Below, one piece after another: positions 40,587-49,952 of a stretch of DNA of 64,000 nucleotides. The position numbers and the translations under genes were made by a program. Positions within the stretch are counted from its first letter, which is position 1. The number at the start of each line of letters is the position of its first letter. The notes beneath the pieces were generated by a model, which saw only the letters and a list, made by a program, of their open reading frames with translations, ran no database searches and had not been told where the DNA came from. Source of the DNA: Pseudorhizobium flavum (GTDB taxonomy: Bacteria; Pseudomonadota; Alphaproteobacteria; Rhizobiales; Rhizobiaceae); assembly GCF_902502825.2 (NCBI RefSeq), contig NZ_LR723670.1, positions 3,716,501 through 3,780,500 on the forward strand. Reading direction: 5' to 3'.

Positions 40587-40761
40587 GAAGGGACCACGTT
40601 AAAGGCGATGAGGGAAAAGGGCGTGCCGGTGAAAATCTCGCCGCGGAGGTTTCCGGGGAGGAGTGGGATTGCAAGCATGCCACGAGATGAGATGGCAGGA
40701 AAATAGCGAGTCATGCCGGCCCTCGCAAGGGGAAACGTGCAGGTAGCGGCAGAAACCGCAC

Positions 40762-41307
40762 TCAGAAGGGCTTGACCACGACCAAGATGACGATCGCGAT
40801 CATCAACAGGGTGGGCGCCTCGTTCATCATTCGCCAGTAACGAGCAGTCCGACGTGGCCCATCGGCTCCGAAAGCCCGCACCGCCCGGCTGAACATGACG
40901 TGCACCACCGTCAGGAGAACCACCAGCGCGATCTTGGCGTGCAGCCAACCTCCCTGGAAGGCAAAGCTCTCCCAGGCGAGGTAGAGGCCCAGCAGCCAGG
41001 TGATCATCATCGCCGGGTTCATGATCACCTTCAGCAGGCGACGCTCCATCACCTTGAAGGTTTCCGACTGGACGGAACCCACTTCGGCGTCCGTATGGTA
41101 GATGAACAGCCGCGGAAGGTAGAACAGGCCTGCCATCCACGAGATCACCGCAATGATGTGCAGGGCTTTCATCCAGAGCCCGAAACTGTCCGGCTGAAAA
41201 ACATAAAGGACTGCGATCAGCGCGACGAAGACGCCGATCGCGACAAAAGCTTTCCGTGACGCTCTCCGTCCGGCAGCTTCACTCGTTTGCCGATGCACAT
41301 CCATCAT
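40762..41307 (-). CDS. hemJ: Protoporphyrinogen oxidase HemJ
   Basis: A 181-residue membrane protein of the HemJ/UPF0093 family with four hydrophobic segments. It has the family marks [28 protein letters not shown] near residue 44-70, including the heme-ligand His, and a conserved basic [16 protein letters not shown] near 84-99. HemJ oxidises protoporphyrinogen IX to protoporphyrin IX in the inner membrane. Its ATG overlaps the stop of hemE (ATGA), which supports the heme role. The 175 bases between its stop and the rho start hold the rho leader; I see nothing else there. Confidence 0.93.
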   Translation of the reverse strand: MMDVHRQTSEAAGRRASRKAFVAIGVFVALIAVLYVFQPDSFGLWMKALHIIAVISWMAGLFYLPRLFIYHTDAEVGSVQSETFKVMERRLLKVIMNPAMMITWLLGLYLAWESFAFQGGWLHAKIALVVLLTVVHVMFSRAVRAFGADGPRRTARYWRMMNEAPTLLMIAIVILVVVKPF

Positions 41308-42338
41308 GGCATGTATCCGCGGACCCGACGGACCAGATCGCTTACATGCGCAGGATCCGCTTCCGGCGTAATTCCGTGGCCGAGATTGAAAATCAGCGGT
41401 CCATTTCCGAGTGCCTGTAGGATAGCATCGATACCCTCTTCAAGGGCCTGCCCCCCCGCGACAACCCGCATCGGATCTAGATTTCCCTGTATGGGACCAT
41501 CCTTCTGCAACTCCGCGGCAAAGGAGAGGGGAACGCTCCAATCAAGACCAATGGCATTCGCATCGGTATCCTGGCGATAAGACCTCAAGTTCATGCCCGC
41601 GCCTTTGGCGAAGGCAATGATCCTCGCCCCAGGACGCGCTGCTCGCACCGTCCGGATCATGCGCGCCACCGGCCGAACTGCATAGGCCTTAAACTCACGC
41701 TCACCGAGAACTCCCGCCCACGAGTCGAAGATCTGCACCGCATCCGCACCGGCATCGATCTGCGCGATCAGGTACTCCGCCGAAACATCGGCAAGAAAAT
41801 CCAGAAGCCGCAGAAACACGTCCGGATTGCGATAGGCGAATAGCCGCGCTGGCGCCTGGTCTGGAGTGCCGTGGCCCGCGATCATGTAGGTCGCCACCGT
41901 CCATGGCGCACCACAAAAACCCAGAAGCGTCGTCTCCTCCGACAGCTCGCGGCGAAGGCGGCGGACGGTTTCAAGCACAGGGGCAAGATGCGAGAGCACA
42001 CCCTCCGCATTCAGCTTCTCGATGCCTGCAACATTGATTGGGTCCATTTGCGGCCCCTCACCCTGCACAAAGCGGACATTGCGGTTCAAGGCATCCGGAA
42101 TGACGAGGATGTCTGAAAACAGGATTGCTGCGTCGAAACCATATCTGCGGATCGGCTGCAGGGTTACCTCGACCGCATAGTCCGGAGAATAACAGAGATC
42201 CAGAAAGCTTCCGGCCTTCGCTCTCGTTTCCCGGTATTCGGGGAGGTAACGGCCTGCCTGCCTCATAAGCCAGATCGGAGGAGGCGTGACCGTTTTGCCT
42301 TCCAGCACGTCGACAATCTTCCGGGATGGGCCGGGCAC
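41304..42338 (-). CDS. hemE: Uroporphyrinogen decarboxylase
   Basis: A 344-residue HemE. It has [19 protein letters not shown] at about residues 21-39 with the substrate Arg residues, the [34 protein letters not shown] stretch near 51-84 with the catalytic aspartate, and [13 protein letters not shown] near 139-151. It turns uroporphyrinogen III into coproporphyrinogen III. The start is GTG at 42338, preceded by AGGAGAAA. The promoter must lie in the oriC region; on the minus strand CTATAA near 42372-42367 is a candidate -10 box. It is the left border of oriC. Confidence 0.97.
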   Translation of the reverse strand: MPGPSRKIVDVLEGKTVTPPPIWLMRQAGRYLPEYRETRAKAGSFLDLCYSPDYAVEVTLQPIRRYGFDAAILFSDILVIPDALNRNVRFVQGEGPQMDPINVAGIEKLNAEGVLSHLAPVLETVRRLRRELSEETTLLGFCGAPWTVATYMIAGHGTPDQAPARLFAYRNPDVFLRLLDFLADVSAEYLIAQIDAGADAVQIFDSWAGVLGEREFKAYAVRPVARMIRTVRAARPGARIIAFAKGAGMNLRSYRQDTDANAIGLDWSVPLSFAAELQKDGPIQGNLDPMRVVAGGQALEEGIDAILQALGNGPLIFNLGHGITPEADPAHVSDLVRRVRGYMP

Positions 42339-42349
42339 GTGTTTCTCCT

Positions 42350-42388
42350 AAAATAGATAAAGATCTTTATAGGGTTTCTATTTCTTAG
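42350..42388. other. AT-rich unwinding element candidate of oriC
   Basis: 30 of 39 bases are A or T, in a region that is otherwise GC-rich. It contains a perfect 14-bp palindrome ATAAAGATCTTTAT at 42357-42370. It probably doubles as the hemE promoter region. Confidence 0.6.
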
Positions 42389-42643
42389 AGTCGGTGGGTA
42401 TCAAGGATTAAACGTCATCCACCATTGCCGCGACGATCCGCCGCCCATATACGATCGCGTGAAGAGACTTGTCCACGTTAGCCACCGGGGCGTGGATGAA
42501 CGGATTCGTGATATGAAATCAGGATGATGCTGATCTCGCAGGATGTCCTTTGCTGTGGAAAACCTGTTGACTTTCTTCATCGAACCGGGGCTTGTCCACA
42601 CTCCTAACAGGCAGCCGCAGACGTTCTTCGTACTCAATCGAGG

Positions 42644-42652
42644 TGTGGATAA
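42644..42652 (-). promoter_or_regulatory. Perfect DnaA box in oriC
   Basis: TGTGGATAA is the exact complement of TTATCCACA. It is the only perfect box in the gap and lies 85 bases before the DUF299 gene. Confidence 0.85.
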
Positions 42653-42736
42653 AGCGGAGGTTATCCCGCGCCTCGGGCTCCGCCTGGCTGAACCCCACCC
42701 GCTCTCCCGGTTTATCAACAGAGGGACCAGAACAGC

Positions 42737-43558
42737 GTGGAGAACCGCAAAAACTACTTTCATCTGCACCTGATTTCTGACTCGACGGGGGAGACTCTGA
42801 TGTCGGCGGGCAGGGCGGTCTCGGCGCAATTTCAGGCCTATGCGGCCATCGAGCACATCTACCCGCTGGTCAGAAGCCGCCGCCAGCTCGCATCCGTATT
42901 GGAATCGATCGACCGCGAACCCGGCATCGTTCTCTACACAATCGTGGACGAGGAACTCGCCCGCCTACTCGACCTCCGCTGCCGCGATCTCGGCACCCCG
43001 TGTGTCAATCTGCTCGAACCGGTAATGACGACCTTCCAGACCTATCTCGGCTCCCCCTCCCGTCGGCGGGTCGGCGCTCAACATGCACTTGACGCCGATT
43101 ATTTTGCTCGGATGGAAGCGTTGAACTTCACCATGGATCACGATGATGGCCAGTTGCCGGAGGATTATGATCAGGCAGACGTGGTGCTGATCGGCATAAG
43201 CCGGACGTCGAAGACGCCCACAAGTATCTATCTCGCCAATCGCGGCATCAAGACAGCGAACCTGCCTGTCGTCCTCGGCATGGAGCTTCCGGACAGCTTG
43301 CTTAAGGCAACGCGACCACTGATCGTCGGCCTCATCGCAACGTCCGACCGCATTGCTCAGGTGCGTGAGAACCGCGAGCTCGGTGTGACCCAGGGCTTCG
43401 ATCGTCGGGACTACACGGATCGGGCCAATATCCAGGAGGAGCTGAAATATGCCCGCAGCCTTTGCGCCCGCCACGGATGGCCGTTGATCGACGTCACCCG
43501 GCGATCGATAGAAGAGACAGCGGCGGCTATCGTTGCGTTGCGACCCCGCCTCAGGTAA
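42737..43558 (+). CDS. DUF299 kinase/phosphorylase, pyruvate dikinase regulatory protein
   Basis: A 273-residue protein of the PpsR/PDRP family. It begins [20 protein letters not shown] near residue 9-28, has the nucleotide-binding [27 protein letters not shown] near 153-179, and the [22 protein letters not shown] segment near 218-239. These proteins phosphorylate and dephosphorylate (with ADP and Pi) a Thr in pyruvate phosphate dikinase or PEP synthase. Rhizobia usually have the phosphate dikinase, so that is the likelier partner. The GTG start at 42737 follows GAGGGA. It borders oriC, as the RP001-type gene does in Caulobacter. Next is maf. Confidence 0.93.
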   Translation: MENRKNYFHLHLISDSTGETLMSAGRAVSAQFQAYAAIEHIYPLVRSRRQLASVLESIDREPGIVLYTIVDEELARLLDLRCRDLGTPCVNLLEPVMTTFQTYLGSPSRRRVGAQHALDADYFARMEALNFTMDHDDGQLPEDYDQADVVLIGISRTSKTPTSIYLANRGIKTANLPVVLGMELPDSLLKATRPLIVGLIATSDRIAQVRENRELGVTQGFDRRDYTDRANIQEELKYARSLCARHGWPLIDVTRRSIEETAAAIVALRPRLR

Positions 43559-43589
43559 GCGAAACGAACGATACCCGGACCCCTCTTCC

Positions 43590-44186
43590 ATGACGTCTCT
43601 CATTCTCGCCTCGGCCAGCCCCTTTCGCCGCATGCTGCTGCAAAATGCCGGGCTTGCATTCGATGCTCACGCGGCAACCATTGATGAGCGAGCCATTGAA
43701 GAGCGTCTGCAGGAGATACATGCTACCCCGGAACATGTCGCTGTGGAGCTTGCAAAGGCCAAGGCGCTCGATGTTAGCCGCCATTTCCCGGGGATGCTGG
43801 TCCTGGGCAGCGACCAGACCATGTCGCTGGGAGAGCGCGTTTTCCATAAACCCGCCGACCTTGACGAAGCCCGCCGCCACATCGCCACCCTTGCGGGAAA
43901 GACCCATAGGCTGAACAGCGGTATTGCGTTGGTTCAGGACGGAGTGGTGCTCTGGGAGCACGTCTCTAGCGCAGACATGACGGTCCGCCCCCTGAGCGAA
44001 GCATTCATCGAACGTTACGTCGAGCGGTGCGGCGAGAAGCTCCTGTCGAGTGTCGGGGCATACCAACTCGAGGGGGAGGGTATTCATCTCTTTTCGGCAA
44101 TCGACGGCGACTACTTCACAATCCTAGGGCTTCCCATGTTGCCCCTCCTCGCAAAGCTGCGGGAACTTGGAGCCATCGATGGCTGA
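43590..44186 (+). CDS. maf: Maf-like nucleoside triphosphate pyrophosphatase
   Basis: A 198-residue protein with the Maf start [18 protein letters not shown] at residues 5-22, [24 protein letters not shown] near 56-79 with the catalytic aspartate, and [28 protein letters not shown] near 156-183. Maf proteins hydrolyse non-canonical or certain canonical NTPs and in some bacteria affect septation. The ATG at 43590 gives the expected N-terminus. Its stop overlaps the aroE start by 8 bases, so it is translated with aroE, coaE and dnaQ in one run. Confidence 0.92.
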   Translation: MTSLILASASPFRRMLLQNAGLAFDAHAATIDERAIEERLQEIHATPEHVAVELAKAKALDVSRHFPGMLVLGSDQTMSLGERVFHKPADLDEARRHIATLAGKTHRLNSGIALVQDGVVLWEHVSSADMTVRPLSEAFIERYVERCGEKLLSSVGAYQLEGEGIHLFSAIDGDYFTILGLPMLPLLAKLRELGAIDG

Positions 44187-45036
44187 TTCACGTGAAACAG
44201 AGATCACGGCTTTCGTCGCCGGTTGGCCCGTGAAGCATTCACGCTCGCCGCTTATCCATCGGCACTGGCTGAAGACCTTCGGCATTGAGGGCGACTATCG
44301 GCTGGAGCCCGTAAAACCAGAAGACTTTCCGGCTTTCGTTGCAAAACTGAAATCCGGCGGTTCGATTTATGCAGGCGGAAACGTCACGATCCCCCACAAG
44401 GAGGCAGCCAGCGCGCTGGCGGACCGTTGCGATACCGTCGCCGAGGAACTGGGAGCCGCCAATACGCTCTGGATGGAGGACGGACAGCTCTGGGCAACCA
44501 ATACCGATGTCCACGGCTTCGCTGCGAACCTAGATGAGCGCCATCCCGGATGGGATAGGGTCTCCAGGGCGGCCGTTCTCGGTGCAGGCGGCGCCAGCCG
44601 AGCTGTCATTCGAGCACTTCGTGATCGCGGCATCTCCGAAATCAACGTCGTCAACCGCACGCTCTCGCGGGCTGTCGAACTTGCAGATCGGTTTGGACCG
44701 ACCATCCATGCCCATTCTATGGCGGCGCTACCGGAAGTTATTCAAGGCGCTGGTCTCTTCATCAACACGACGTCCCTCGGCATGGACGGACATGATGTTC
44801 CCCAGATCGACTTTTCAGCCATGTCGACTGGAGCACTCGTCACCGACATCGTCTACGTTCCGCTACAGACACCGATCCTGGAACAGGCCGAAGCCCAGGG
44901 CATAGCAACGGTGGACGGACTGGGAATGCTGCTTCATCAGGCTGTGCCTGGCTTTGAACGGTGGTTCGGGATCAGGCCTCAGGTCGACGAGACCTTGCGT
45001 TCAGTGATTATCGCCGACATGGAAAGGCAGCCATGA
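44179..45036 (+). CDS. aroE: Shikimate dehydrogenase
   Basis: A 285-residue NADP-dependent enzyme. It has [19 protein letters not shown] near residue 12-30, [12 protein letters not shown] near 64-75 with the catalytic lysine, NTDVHGF near 107-113, and [15 protein letters not shown] near 133-147, then [11 protein letters not shown]. It reduces 3-dehydroshikimate to shikimate for aromatic amino acid synthesis. A parS-like site overlaps its first codons and encodes Asp-Ser-Arg-Glu-Thr. The gene overlaps maf by 8 bases and coaE by ATGA. Confidence 0.96.
   Translation: MADSRETEITAFVAGWPVKHSRSPLIHRHWLKTFGIEGDYRLEPVKPEDFPAFVAKLKSGGSIYAGGNVTIPHKEAASALADRCDTVAEELGAANTLWMEDGQLWATNTDVHGFAANLDERHPGWDRVSRAAVLGAGGASRAVIRALRDRGISEINVVNRTLSRAVELADRFGPTIHAHSMAALPEVIQGAGLFINTTSLGMDGHDVPQIDFSAMSTGALVTDIVYVPLQTPILEQAEAQGIATVDGLGMLLHQAVPGFERWFGIRPQVDETLRSVIIADMERQP
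44184..44199. promoter_or_regulatory. parS site in aroE
   Basis: TGATTCACGTGAAACA matches 15 of 16 consensus bases; the change is T to A at base 3. It lies at the maf-aroE junction about 1.5 kb to the right of oriC and encodes part of the AroE N-terminus. Confidence 0.88.
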
Positions 45037-45641
45037 TCGTCGTTGGCTTGACAGGCTCCATTGGAATGGGAAAGTCGACCACGGCGAGGATGTTCGCGGA
45101 AGCGGGAGTCCCGGTCAACGACGCCGACGCTGTAGTTCATGATCTCTACCGGTCCGAGGCCGTCACGCCGATCGGCGACGCCTTTCCGGGAAGTATTAGA
45201 AACGGTATGGTCGACAGGCAGGAGCTTGCTCGGCAACTCGTGGAGAATCCGGCTAAGTTTCGTAGTCTGGAGGCGATCGTCCATCCTCTTGTTCGCAGGC
45301 GGGAAGGTAAGTTCGTTGAAGTCAATCGAGTAGCGGGCGCCGAGATGGTGGTGCTCGACATCCCCTTGCTCTTCGAGGTCAGGGGTGAGGATCGAGTAGA
45401 TGTTGTGGTGGTCGTGACATGTGATCCACAGATACAAAGGGCGCGGGTTCTTGCGCGACCTGGCATGACCGAGGAAAAATTGGACATGATTCTGTCCCGG
45501 CAGATCCCGGATCAGGAAAAGCGCCGTCGAGCGGATTTCCTCATTGATACCGGAAGGGGACTGGAAGCAGCCCGGCAGCGCGTCGACGAAGTCATCGCAG
45601 CCCTGCGATCCGGAAAGAGAAGCGAGACAGCCAGTGCGTGA
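45033..45641 (+). CDS. coaE: Dephospho-CoA kinase
   Basis: A 202-residue P-loop kinase: [36 protein letters not shown] at residues 4-39, including the Walker A motif and the CoA-binding aspartate, and VLDIPLLFE near 109-117. It phosphorylates the 3'-hydroxyl of dephospho-CoA, the last step of CoA synthesis. It overlaps aroE by four bases at its start (ATGA) and dnaQ by eight bases at its end, so it is coupled on both sides. Confidence 0.96.
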   Translation: MIVVGLTGSIGMGKSTTARMFAEAGVPVNDADAVVHDLYRSEAVTPIGDAFPGSIRNGMVDRQELARQLVENPAKFRSLEAIVHPLVRRREGKFVEVNRVAGAEMVVLDIPLLFEVRGEDRVDVVVVVTCDPQIQRARVLARPGMTEEKLDMILSRQIPDQEKRRRADFLIDTGRGLEAARQRVDEVIAALRSGKRSETASA

Positions 45642-46362
45642 AATCATCTTCGATACGGAAACGACCGGTCTGGAAACCAAGCTCGACCGTATCATCGAGA
45701 TCGGCGGGATCGAACTCATCAACAATTTCCCGACCGGACGGTCGTTGCATCTCTACATTAACCCCGGTGATCGCAAGGTTCACCCGGACGCGCTGGCGGT
45801 CCATGGGATCACCGATGAATTCCTGAAGGACAAGCCGAGTTTCGCCGAGGTGGCAGAACAGATCCTCGAGTTCTTCGAAGGCGCGAAGTGGATCGCCCAC
45901 AACGCGAACTTCGACATGGGCTTCATCAACGCCGAGTTTGAACGCTTGAAGCTTCCGCCGGTGTCCATGGAGCATGTTGTCGACACGCTTGCACTCGCAC
46001 GCCGCAAGCATCCGATGGGGCCCAACTCGCTGGATGCGCTCTGCCGCCGATACGGAATCGACAACGCTCACCGCACCAAGCACGGCGCACTGCTCGACTC
46101 AGAACTGCTTGCGGAAGTCTATATCGAGATGACCGGGGGCCGGCAGGCGGCGCTCGGCCTCGTCGGCATCGAAACCTCGGCGACGATCATTGAGATCGAG
46201 GAGCATGTGGTCGGGATCTCTGGTCGTCCCCGGCCACTGCCGTCGCGCGTGAGTGCGGCCGAACTTGCGGCGCACCGTGTCCTGGTCGGTTCGCTTGGCG
46301 CAAAGGCAGTCTGGGCACGCTATGAATCAGAAAGCCCGGACATGGCGATCCGGGCTTCATGA
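45634..46362 (+). CDS. dnaQ: DNA polymerase III subunit epsilon
   Basis: A 242-residue proofreading exonuclease. The three DnaQ motifs are present: IIFDTETTGLE at residues 4-14 (Asp-x-Glu), AHNANFDMGFIN near 89-100, and KHGALLDSELLAEVY near 149-163 (His-x5-Asp, DEDDh type). The C-terminal part (about 175-242), including a Pro-rich ending, binds the polymerase alpha subunit. The start is GTG at 45634 in coaE; an ATG further upstream would extend into coaE without homology. It ends in a stem-loop and faces secB. Confidence 0.97.
   Translation: MREIIFDTETTGLETKLDRIIEIGGIELINNFPTGRSLHLYINPGDRKVHPDALAVHGITDEFLKDKPSFAEVAEQILEFFEGAKWIAHNANFDMGFINAEFERLKLPPVSMEHVVDTLALARRKHPMGPNSLDALCRRYGIDNAHRTKHGALLDSELLAEVYIEMTGGRQAALGLVGIETSATIIEIEEHVVGISGRPRPLPSRVSAAELAAHRVLVGSLGAKAVWARYESESPDMAIRAS
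46332..46357. terminator. Stem-loop at the dnaQ-secB junction
   Basis: AAGCCCGGA (46332-46340) and TCCGGGCTT (46349-46357) form a 9-bp stem in the last codons of dnaQ, which are followed by the secB stop. It may serve both convergent genes. Confidence 0.6.
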
Positions 46363-46381
46363 ATTACGAACTTCAGCGCGA

Positions 46382-46861
46382 TTAGCTATTGAGCGGCTGG
46401 ACCTGCGACTTCGCGCGTTCGGCGGCCATGCGCTGGGCGAACATCTGGGCGAAATCGATCGGATCGATCATCAGCGGCGGGAAACCGCCATTGCGGGTCA
46501 CGTCGGCGACAATCTGGCGAGCGAACGGGAAAAGCAGGCGCGGGCACTCGATGAAGAGAACCGGCAGCATGTGTTCCTGCGGGAAGCCGGCAACGCGGAA
46601 GACACCACCGTAGACCAGTTCGGCCGCGAACACCACCTTGTCGCCGTCCTTGGCTTCCACGTTCAGTGACAGCACGACGTCGAAATCCGTCTCCGACAGC
46701 GGATTGGCGTTGACGTTGACATTGATGTTGATGGCGGGAGCCTTGTCGCGCGACTGAAGCGAGCGCGGTGCACCGGGGTTTTCGAAGGAAAGGTCTTTGG
46801 TGTACTGGGCCAGAATGTTGAGAGACGGGCTCTGAGCACCCTGTTCGTTTTCGGTTACCAT
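46382..46861 (-). CDS. secB: Protein-export chaperone SecB
   Basis: A 159-residue SecB. It has the N-terminal [20 protein letters not shown] near residue 12-31, [23 protein letters not shown] near 45-67, [46 protein letters not shown] near 95-140 and a short acidic-poor tail. It keeps precursor proteins unfolded in the cytosol for SecA. The ATG at 46861 starts at the family position; the longer frame is not needed. FxsA is divergently placed upstream only in the sense that both are on the minus strand. Confidence 0.97.
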   Translation of the reverse strand: MVTENEQGAQSPSLNILAQYTKDLSFENPGAPRSLQSRDKAPAININVNVNANPLSETDFDVVLSLNVEAKDGDKVVFAAELVYGGVFRVAGFPQEHMLPVLFIECPRLLFPFARQIVADVTRNGGFPPLMIDPIDFAQMFAQRMAAERAKSQVQPLNS

Positions 46862-46949
46862 GGGTTTCCCTCGGATATTTGAACGGTTGCTGGCGTCTAG
46901 CACTTAGACCGGAGCCTTACAACCCTGGCCCCGGGAGCCATACCAGAGG

Positions 46950-47459
46950 CTAATCCTCGCCCAGACGACGGTCAGACCAAGGCGACCCTGGCTTCGGCTC
47001 GCGGTGGAAATCCTGTTCGTCGAGGTCGACCACTCGTTCATCCCGCGCGGGATCCCTTCGACGGGTATAGGTACGCCGCTCGGTGTAGGATGCCGCGTTA
47101 ACCACCACGAAACGGCGGCCGATGAATGACCAGAGCAAGCGACGTATCGAGGGAATGAAGAGGGCGATCCCGATGATATCGGTTATGAAGCCGGGAATGA
47201 GCAGCAGGACCGCAGCAACGACGATCATCGCACCTTGCACGATTGCATCCCCCGGAACCCGTCCGTCGCGACCTTCCTCCGTAAGTCTCCTGAGCATCTG
47301 CAGACCCTGAAGACGCAGGAGAATCAGCCCCGCGAGGCAGGATAGCAGGACAAGGCCGAGTGTGCCCCAGACACCAACCATTTGGCCTACGACGACGAAG
47401 CCCGCAATTTCCGCGAGCGGCAAGAGGAGGATGAGTATGCTGATGAAGGGTGTTCGCAT
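46950..47459 (-). CDS. fxsA: FxsA family membrane protein
   Basis: A 169-residue protein with four hydrophobic segments in the first 120 residues (FISILILLLPLAEIAGFVVVG, LGLVLLSCLAGLILLRLQG, AIVQGAMIVVAAVLLLIPGFITDIIGIALFIPSIRRLL), the pattern of FxsA, then a basic and acidic cytosolic tail. In E. coli FxsA overproduction blocks phage T7 exclusion by F; the normal role is not known. It is adjacent to the Tim44-like gene on the other strand with a 110-base divergent region. Confidence 0.9.
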   Translation of the reverse strand: MRTPFISILILLLPLAEIAGFVVVGQMVGVWGTLGLVLLSCLAGLILLRLQGLQMLRRLTEEGRDGRVPGDAIVQGAMIVVAAVLLLIPGFITDIIGIALFIPSIRRLLWSFIGRRFVVVNAASYTERRTYTRRRDPARDERVVDLDEQDFHREPKPGSPWSDRRLGED

Positions 47460-47569
47460 CTACGCTCGATCTGCGCGGCGTCCGCTCGCGCCTTCGCTAT
47501 TTGAATGATCCGGCCTTGCGGACTATATGAGAACTTGCAACAAGAATTTAAACGGCATTGCGGGACAAG

Positions 47570-48265
47570 ATGGGCTCCAACGACTTCATAACCTTGTTTT
47601 TCCTCGTCGCTGCAATCCTCATATTTCTGCAATTGCGGAGTGTGTTGGGCCGGCGGACGGGTAACGAGAAGCCGCCCTTTGATCCCTTCAGTGCGCGTGA
47701 GGCCAACAAGGCACCCGCGAGCGATGACGGCAAGGTCGTGACACTGCCGCGCCGGGAGGTCTCCGACGAGGACCGGTTCGCAGAGGTCGACGCGGTCGCC
47801 AAACCCGGTACCCCGGTCAACGACGGTCTGCGTCAACTGTTGGAAGCAGACCCATCCTTCCGGCCACGCGAGTTTCTCAACGGCGCCCGTATGGCCTACG
47901 AAATGATCGTCATGGCCTTCGCTGACGGGGACCGAAAGAGCCTCAAGAACCTCCTCTCCAAGGAGGTTTACGAGGGCTTCGACGCCGCCATCTCCGACCG
48001 TGAGTCGCGCGGGGAAGTGGTCAAGTCGACCTTTGTCGGCATCGACAAGGCCGATATCACCCAAGCGAGCGTGCGGGGGAATGAGGAGCAGGTGACGGTT
48101 CGCATCGTCAGCCAGTTGATCTCCGCAACCTATGACAAGAGCGGTGCAGTCATCGATGGTGACCAGGAAGCTGTCGCGGAAGTCATAGACATCTGGACCT
48201 TTGCTCGCGACGTCCGCTCCCGGGATCCGAACTGGAAGCTTGTCGCGACCGAATCCGAGCAATGA
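47570..48265 (+). CDS. Tim44-like membrane protein (TimA family)
   Basis: A 231-residue protein with one N-terminal membrane segment (FITLFFLVAAILIFLQL), a charged linker (about 30-80) and a C-terminal Tim44 domain (about 85-231; EFLNGARMAYEMIVMAFADGDRKSLKNLLSKEVYEGFDAAI). Bacterial Tim44-like proteins are related to the mitochondrial import factor; a role in protein export or outer-membrane assembly has been suggested. The ATG at 47570 is chosen over a TTG four codons upstream. It overlaps mltA (ATGA), which supports an envelope role. Confidence 0.9.
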   Translation: MGSNDFITLFFLVAAILIFLQLRSVLGRRTGNEKPPFDPFSAREANKAPASDDGKVVTLPRREVSDEDRFAEVDAVAKPGTPVNDGLRQLLEADPSFRPREFLNGARMAYEMIVMAFADGDRKSLKNLLSKEVYEGFDAAISDRESRGEVVKSTFVGIDKADITQASVRGNEEQVTVRIVSQLISATYDKSGAVIDGDQEAVAEVIDIWTFARDVRSRDPNWKLVATESEQ

Positions 48266-49383
48266 ACGAGGGCTCGTCGGGTTTTTCGCTTCGGCGGGTC
48301 GCCTTCACTGATCTACCCCGGTGGAGCGAGGATCATCCCGGCCTGCTGCTGGAGGGTATCCGCAACTGCCTGATCCACATCCGCTCGGGCAAGTCCTACC
48401 GAACAGGAGACCTGGGGCTGTCATGCGACGACATCCTGCCTGTCTATGAAGCGGCTCTCCGTGCCGATCTTCTTGACGCCGGGTCTGCTCGCCAATTCTT
48501 CGAGCAGCATTTCGAACCGTTCAGGATCTGCCGCGACGACGGCTCGCAGGGTTTCGTCACCGCCTTCTACGAGCCTGAGGTTGAGGTTTCGGACACCCCG
48601 TCAGGCGAGTGGGCCTTTCCGTTTTACCGTCGCCCGGCGGATTTGATCGATCTCGATGCCGCCAACCGTCCGGCGGGCATGGACGCTTCCTACCGGTTCG
48701 GCCGGTCCGCTCCCGCAGGGATTGCGGAGTATCCCGACAGGCGTGCAATCGACCAAGGCTGCCTGAGCGGACAGGGATTGGAAATCGCGTGGGCCCGCTC
48801 CAAGGTCGATGTCTTCTTCGCCCATGTTCAGGGTGCTGCACGCTTGAAGTTTCAGGATGGCAGCATCAAGCGGATAACCTATGCGGCTAAGGCAGGCCAT
48901 CCCTTCAGCGCCATCGGCAAGCTGCTGATCGAGCGTGATGAAATCGATGCGGCAACGGTCTCCATGCAGACCATCCGCGCCTGGCTGGAAGCAAATCCGG
49001 ATCGGACGGACGAGGTCCTCTGGCACAACCGTTCCTACATCTTCTTCAGGGAGGCGGATGTTTCGGATGACCGGCTCGGTCCGATCGCAGCTGCGAAGGT
49101 GCCCCTCCTTCCCGGGCGCTCGCTTGCCGTCGACCGGCTCATTCACACCTTCGCATACCCATTCTTCATCCACGCGCCGTCACTGACCCATCTCGACGGT
49201 GGGCAGGCCTTCGCTCGGACCATGTTGGCGCTCGATACCGGCAGCGCCATTGTCGGACCGGCGCGAGGTGACATCTTCACAGGTTCCGGTTCCGCTGCAG
49301 GAGAACTGGCTGGAACCGTGCGAAACAAGGCGGACTTCTATATTCTCGTCCCGCGCTCCGCATCAGCGAGGATGGCTGGATGA
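48262..49383 (+). CDS. mltA: Membrane-bound lytic transglycosylase A-like protein
   Basis: A 373-residue MltA-fold protein. The family marks are FVTAFYEPEVEVS near residue 94-106, RRAIDQGCLSGQGLEIAWARSKVDVFFAHVQGAARLKFQDG near 156-197, and the C-terminal 3D-like domain with GQAFARTMLALDTGSAIVGPARGDIFTGSG near 314-343, where the catalytic aspartates lie. No signal peptide or lipobox is visible with the start at 48262, and no in-frame upstream start adds one. It therefore may be secreted in another way, or be mis-started. It overlaps the Tim44-like and Smr genes by four bases each. Confidence 0.88.
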   Translation: MNEGSSGFSLRRVAFTDLPRWSEDHPGLLLEGIRNCLIHIRSGKSYRTGDLGLSCDDILPVYEAALRADLLDAGSARQFFEQHFEPFRICRDDGSQGFVTAFYEPEVEVSDTPSGEWAFPFYRRPADLIDLDAANRPAGMDASYRFGRSAPAGIAEYPDRRAIDQGCLSGQGLEIAWARSKVDVFFAHVQGAARLKFQDGSIKRITYAAKAGHPFSAIGKLLIERDEIDAATVSMQTIRAWLEANPDRTDEVLWHNRSYIFFREADVSDDRLGPIAAAKVPLLPGRSLAVDRLIHTFAYPFFIHAPSLTHLDGGQAFARTMLALDTGSAIVGPARGDIFTGSGSAAGELAGTVRNKADFYILVPRSASARMAG

Positions 49384-49952
49384 GTAGCGGTCGAAGGCTC
49401 AGTCCGGAAGAGCGGATACTTTGGGGGAAGGTGGCGAAGTCGACGCGCGCCTTGCCCGGTCGACAGGCGGATGCTCGGGAGTTCGCGGAGGAGATCGCTG
49501 CCATGCTGGCGGCGGAGGAGGCAGCGCTGGCGCAGCCTCTGCCGACAAAATCCACCTCCGATGCCCGGGCAACCGACCATCGGCCGGCGGACGCTCCACG
49601 GCCGCCGCCGAGCCATCAACCACTGGAAAAGCCTGTCCATCGCAAGCTGGCGAAAGGACGTTTGCCCATCGAGGCCCGGATCGATCTCCATGGGCTGTTT
49701 CAGGACGAGGCGCATGATCTTCTCCTTGATTTCCTCTATCGCGCCCATGATCGCGGCATGCGTCACGTGCTGGTGATCACCGGCAAGGGCAGTTCCCTCG
49801 GTAGCGAAGGGGCGCTGCGACGTGCAGTACCTCTCTGGTTCTCCAAACCCGAGTTTCGCTTCCTCATCTCGTCTTACGAGTGGGCAGCTCGTCACCACGG
49901 TGGAGAGGGGGCCCTCTACGTCCGTCTCAGCCGCCCGAGGCGCCATCCATGA
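49380..49952 (+). CDS. Smr/MutS2-like domain protein
   Basis: A 190-residue protein. The first half is charged and Pro-rich (residues about 1-95). The second is an Smr domain: IEARIDLHGLFQDEAHDLLLDFLYRAHDRGMRHVLVITGKGS near residue 100-140, with the DLHG motif, and a final YEWAARHHGGEGALYVRL. Smr domains are nucleases on RNA or branched DNA in several systems; substrate here is unknown. Its start and stop overlap mltA and the XRE gene by four bases each. Confidence 0.9.
   Translation: MSSGRRLSPEERILWGKVAKSTRALPGRQADAREFAEEIAAMLAAEEAALAQPLPTKSTSDARATDHRPADAPRPPPSHQPLEKPVHRKLAKGRLPIEARIDLHGLFQDEAHDLLLDFLYRAHDRGMRHVLVITGKGSSLGSEGALRRAVPLWFSKPEFRFLISSYEWAARHHGGEGALYVRLSRPRRHP

Larger units (their letters stand above)
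42339..42736. other. Chromosomal replication origin oriC
   Basis: The 398-base gap between hemE and the DUF299 gene, the same neighbourhood as oriC in Caulobacter and Sinorhizobium. It has an AT-rich block at 42350-42388 and DnaA boxes on both strands. TGTGGATAA at 42644-42652 is a perfect box. One-mismatch boxes are TTGTCCACA at 42592-42600, TGTGGAAAA at 42554-42562 and TTATCAACA at 42712-42720. Two-mismatch boxes are TTGTCCACG at 42469-42477, CGTGGATGA at 42491-42499 and TTATCCCGC at 42661-42669. GANTC sites for CcrM are at 42388-42392 and 42503-42507. Gene orientation reverses across it. No clear TTAA-N7-TTAA CtrA box is seen. Confidence 0.88.

Noticed and set aside
42336..42341. CACGTG at the hemE start codon
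   Set aside because: Left flank GGG and right flank TTTC do not fit parS.
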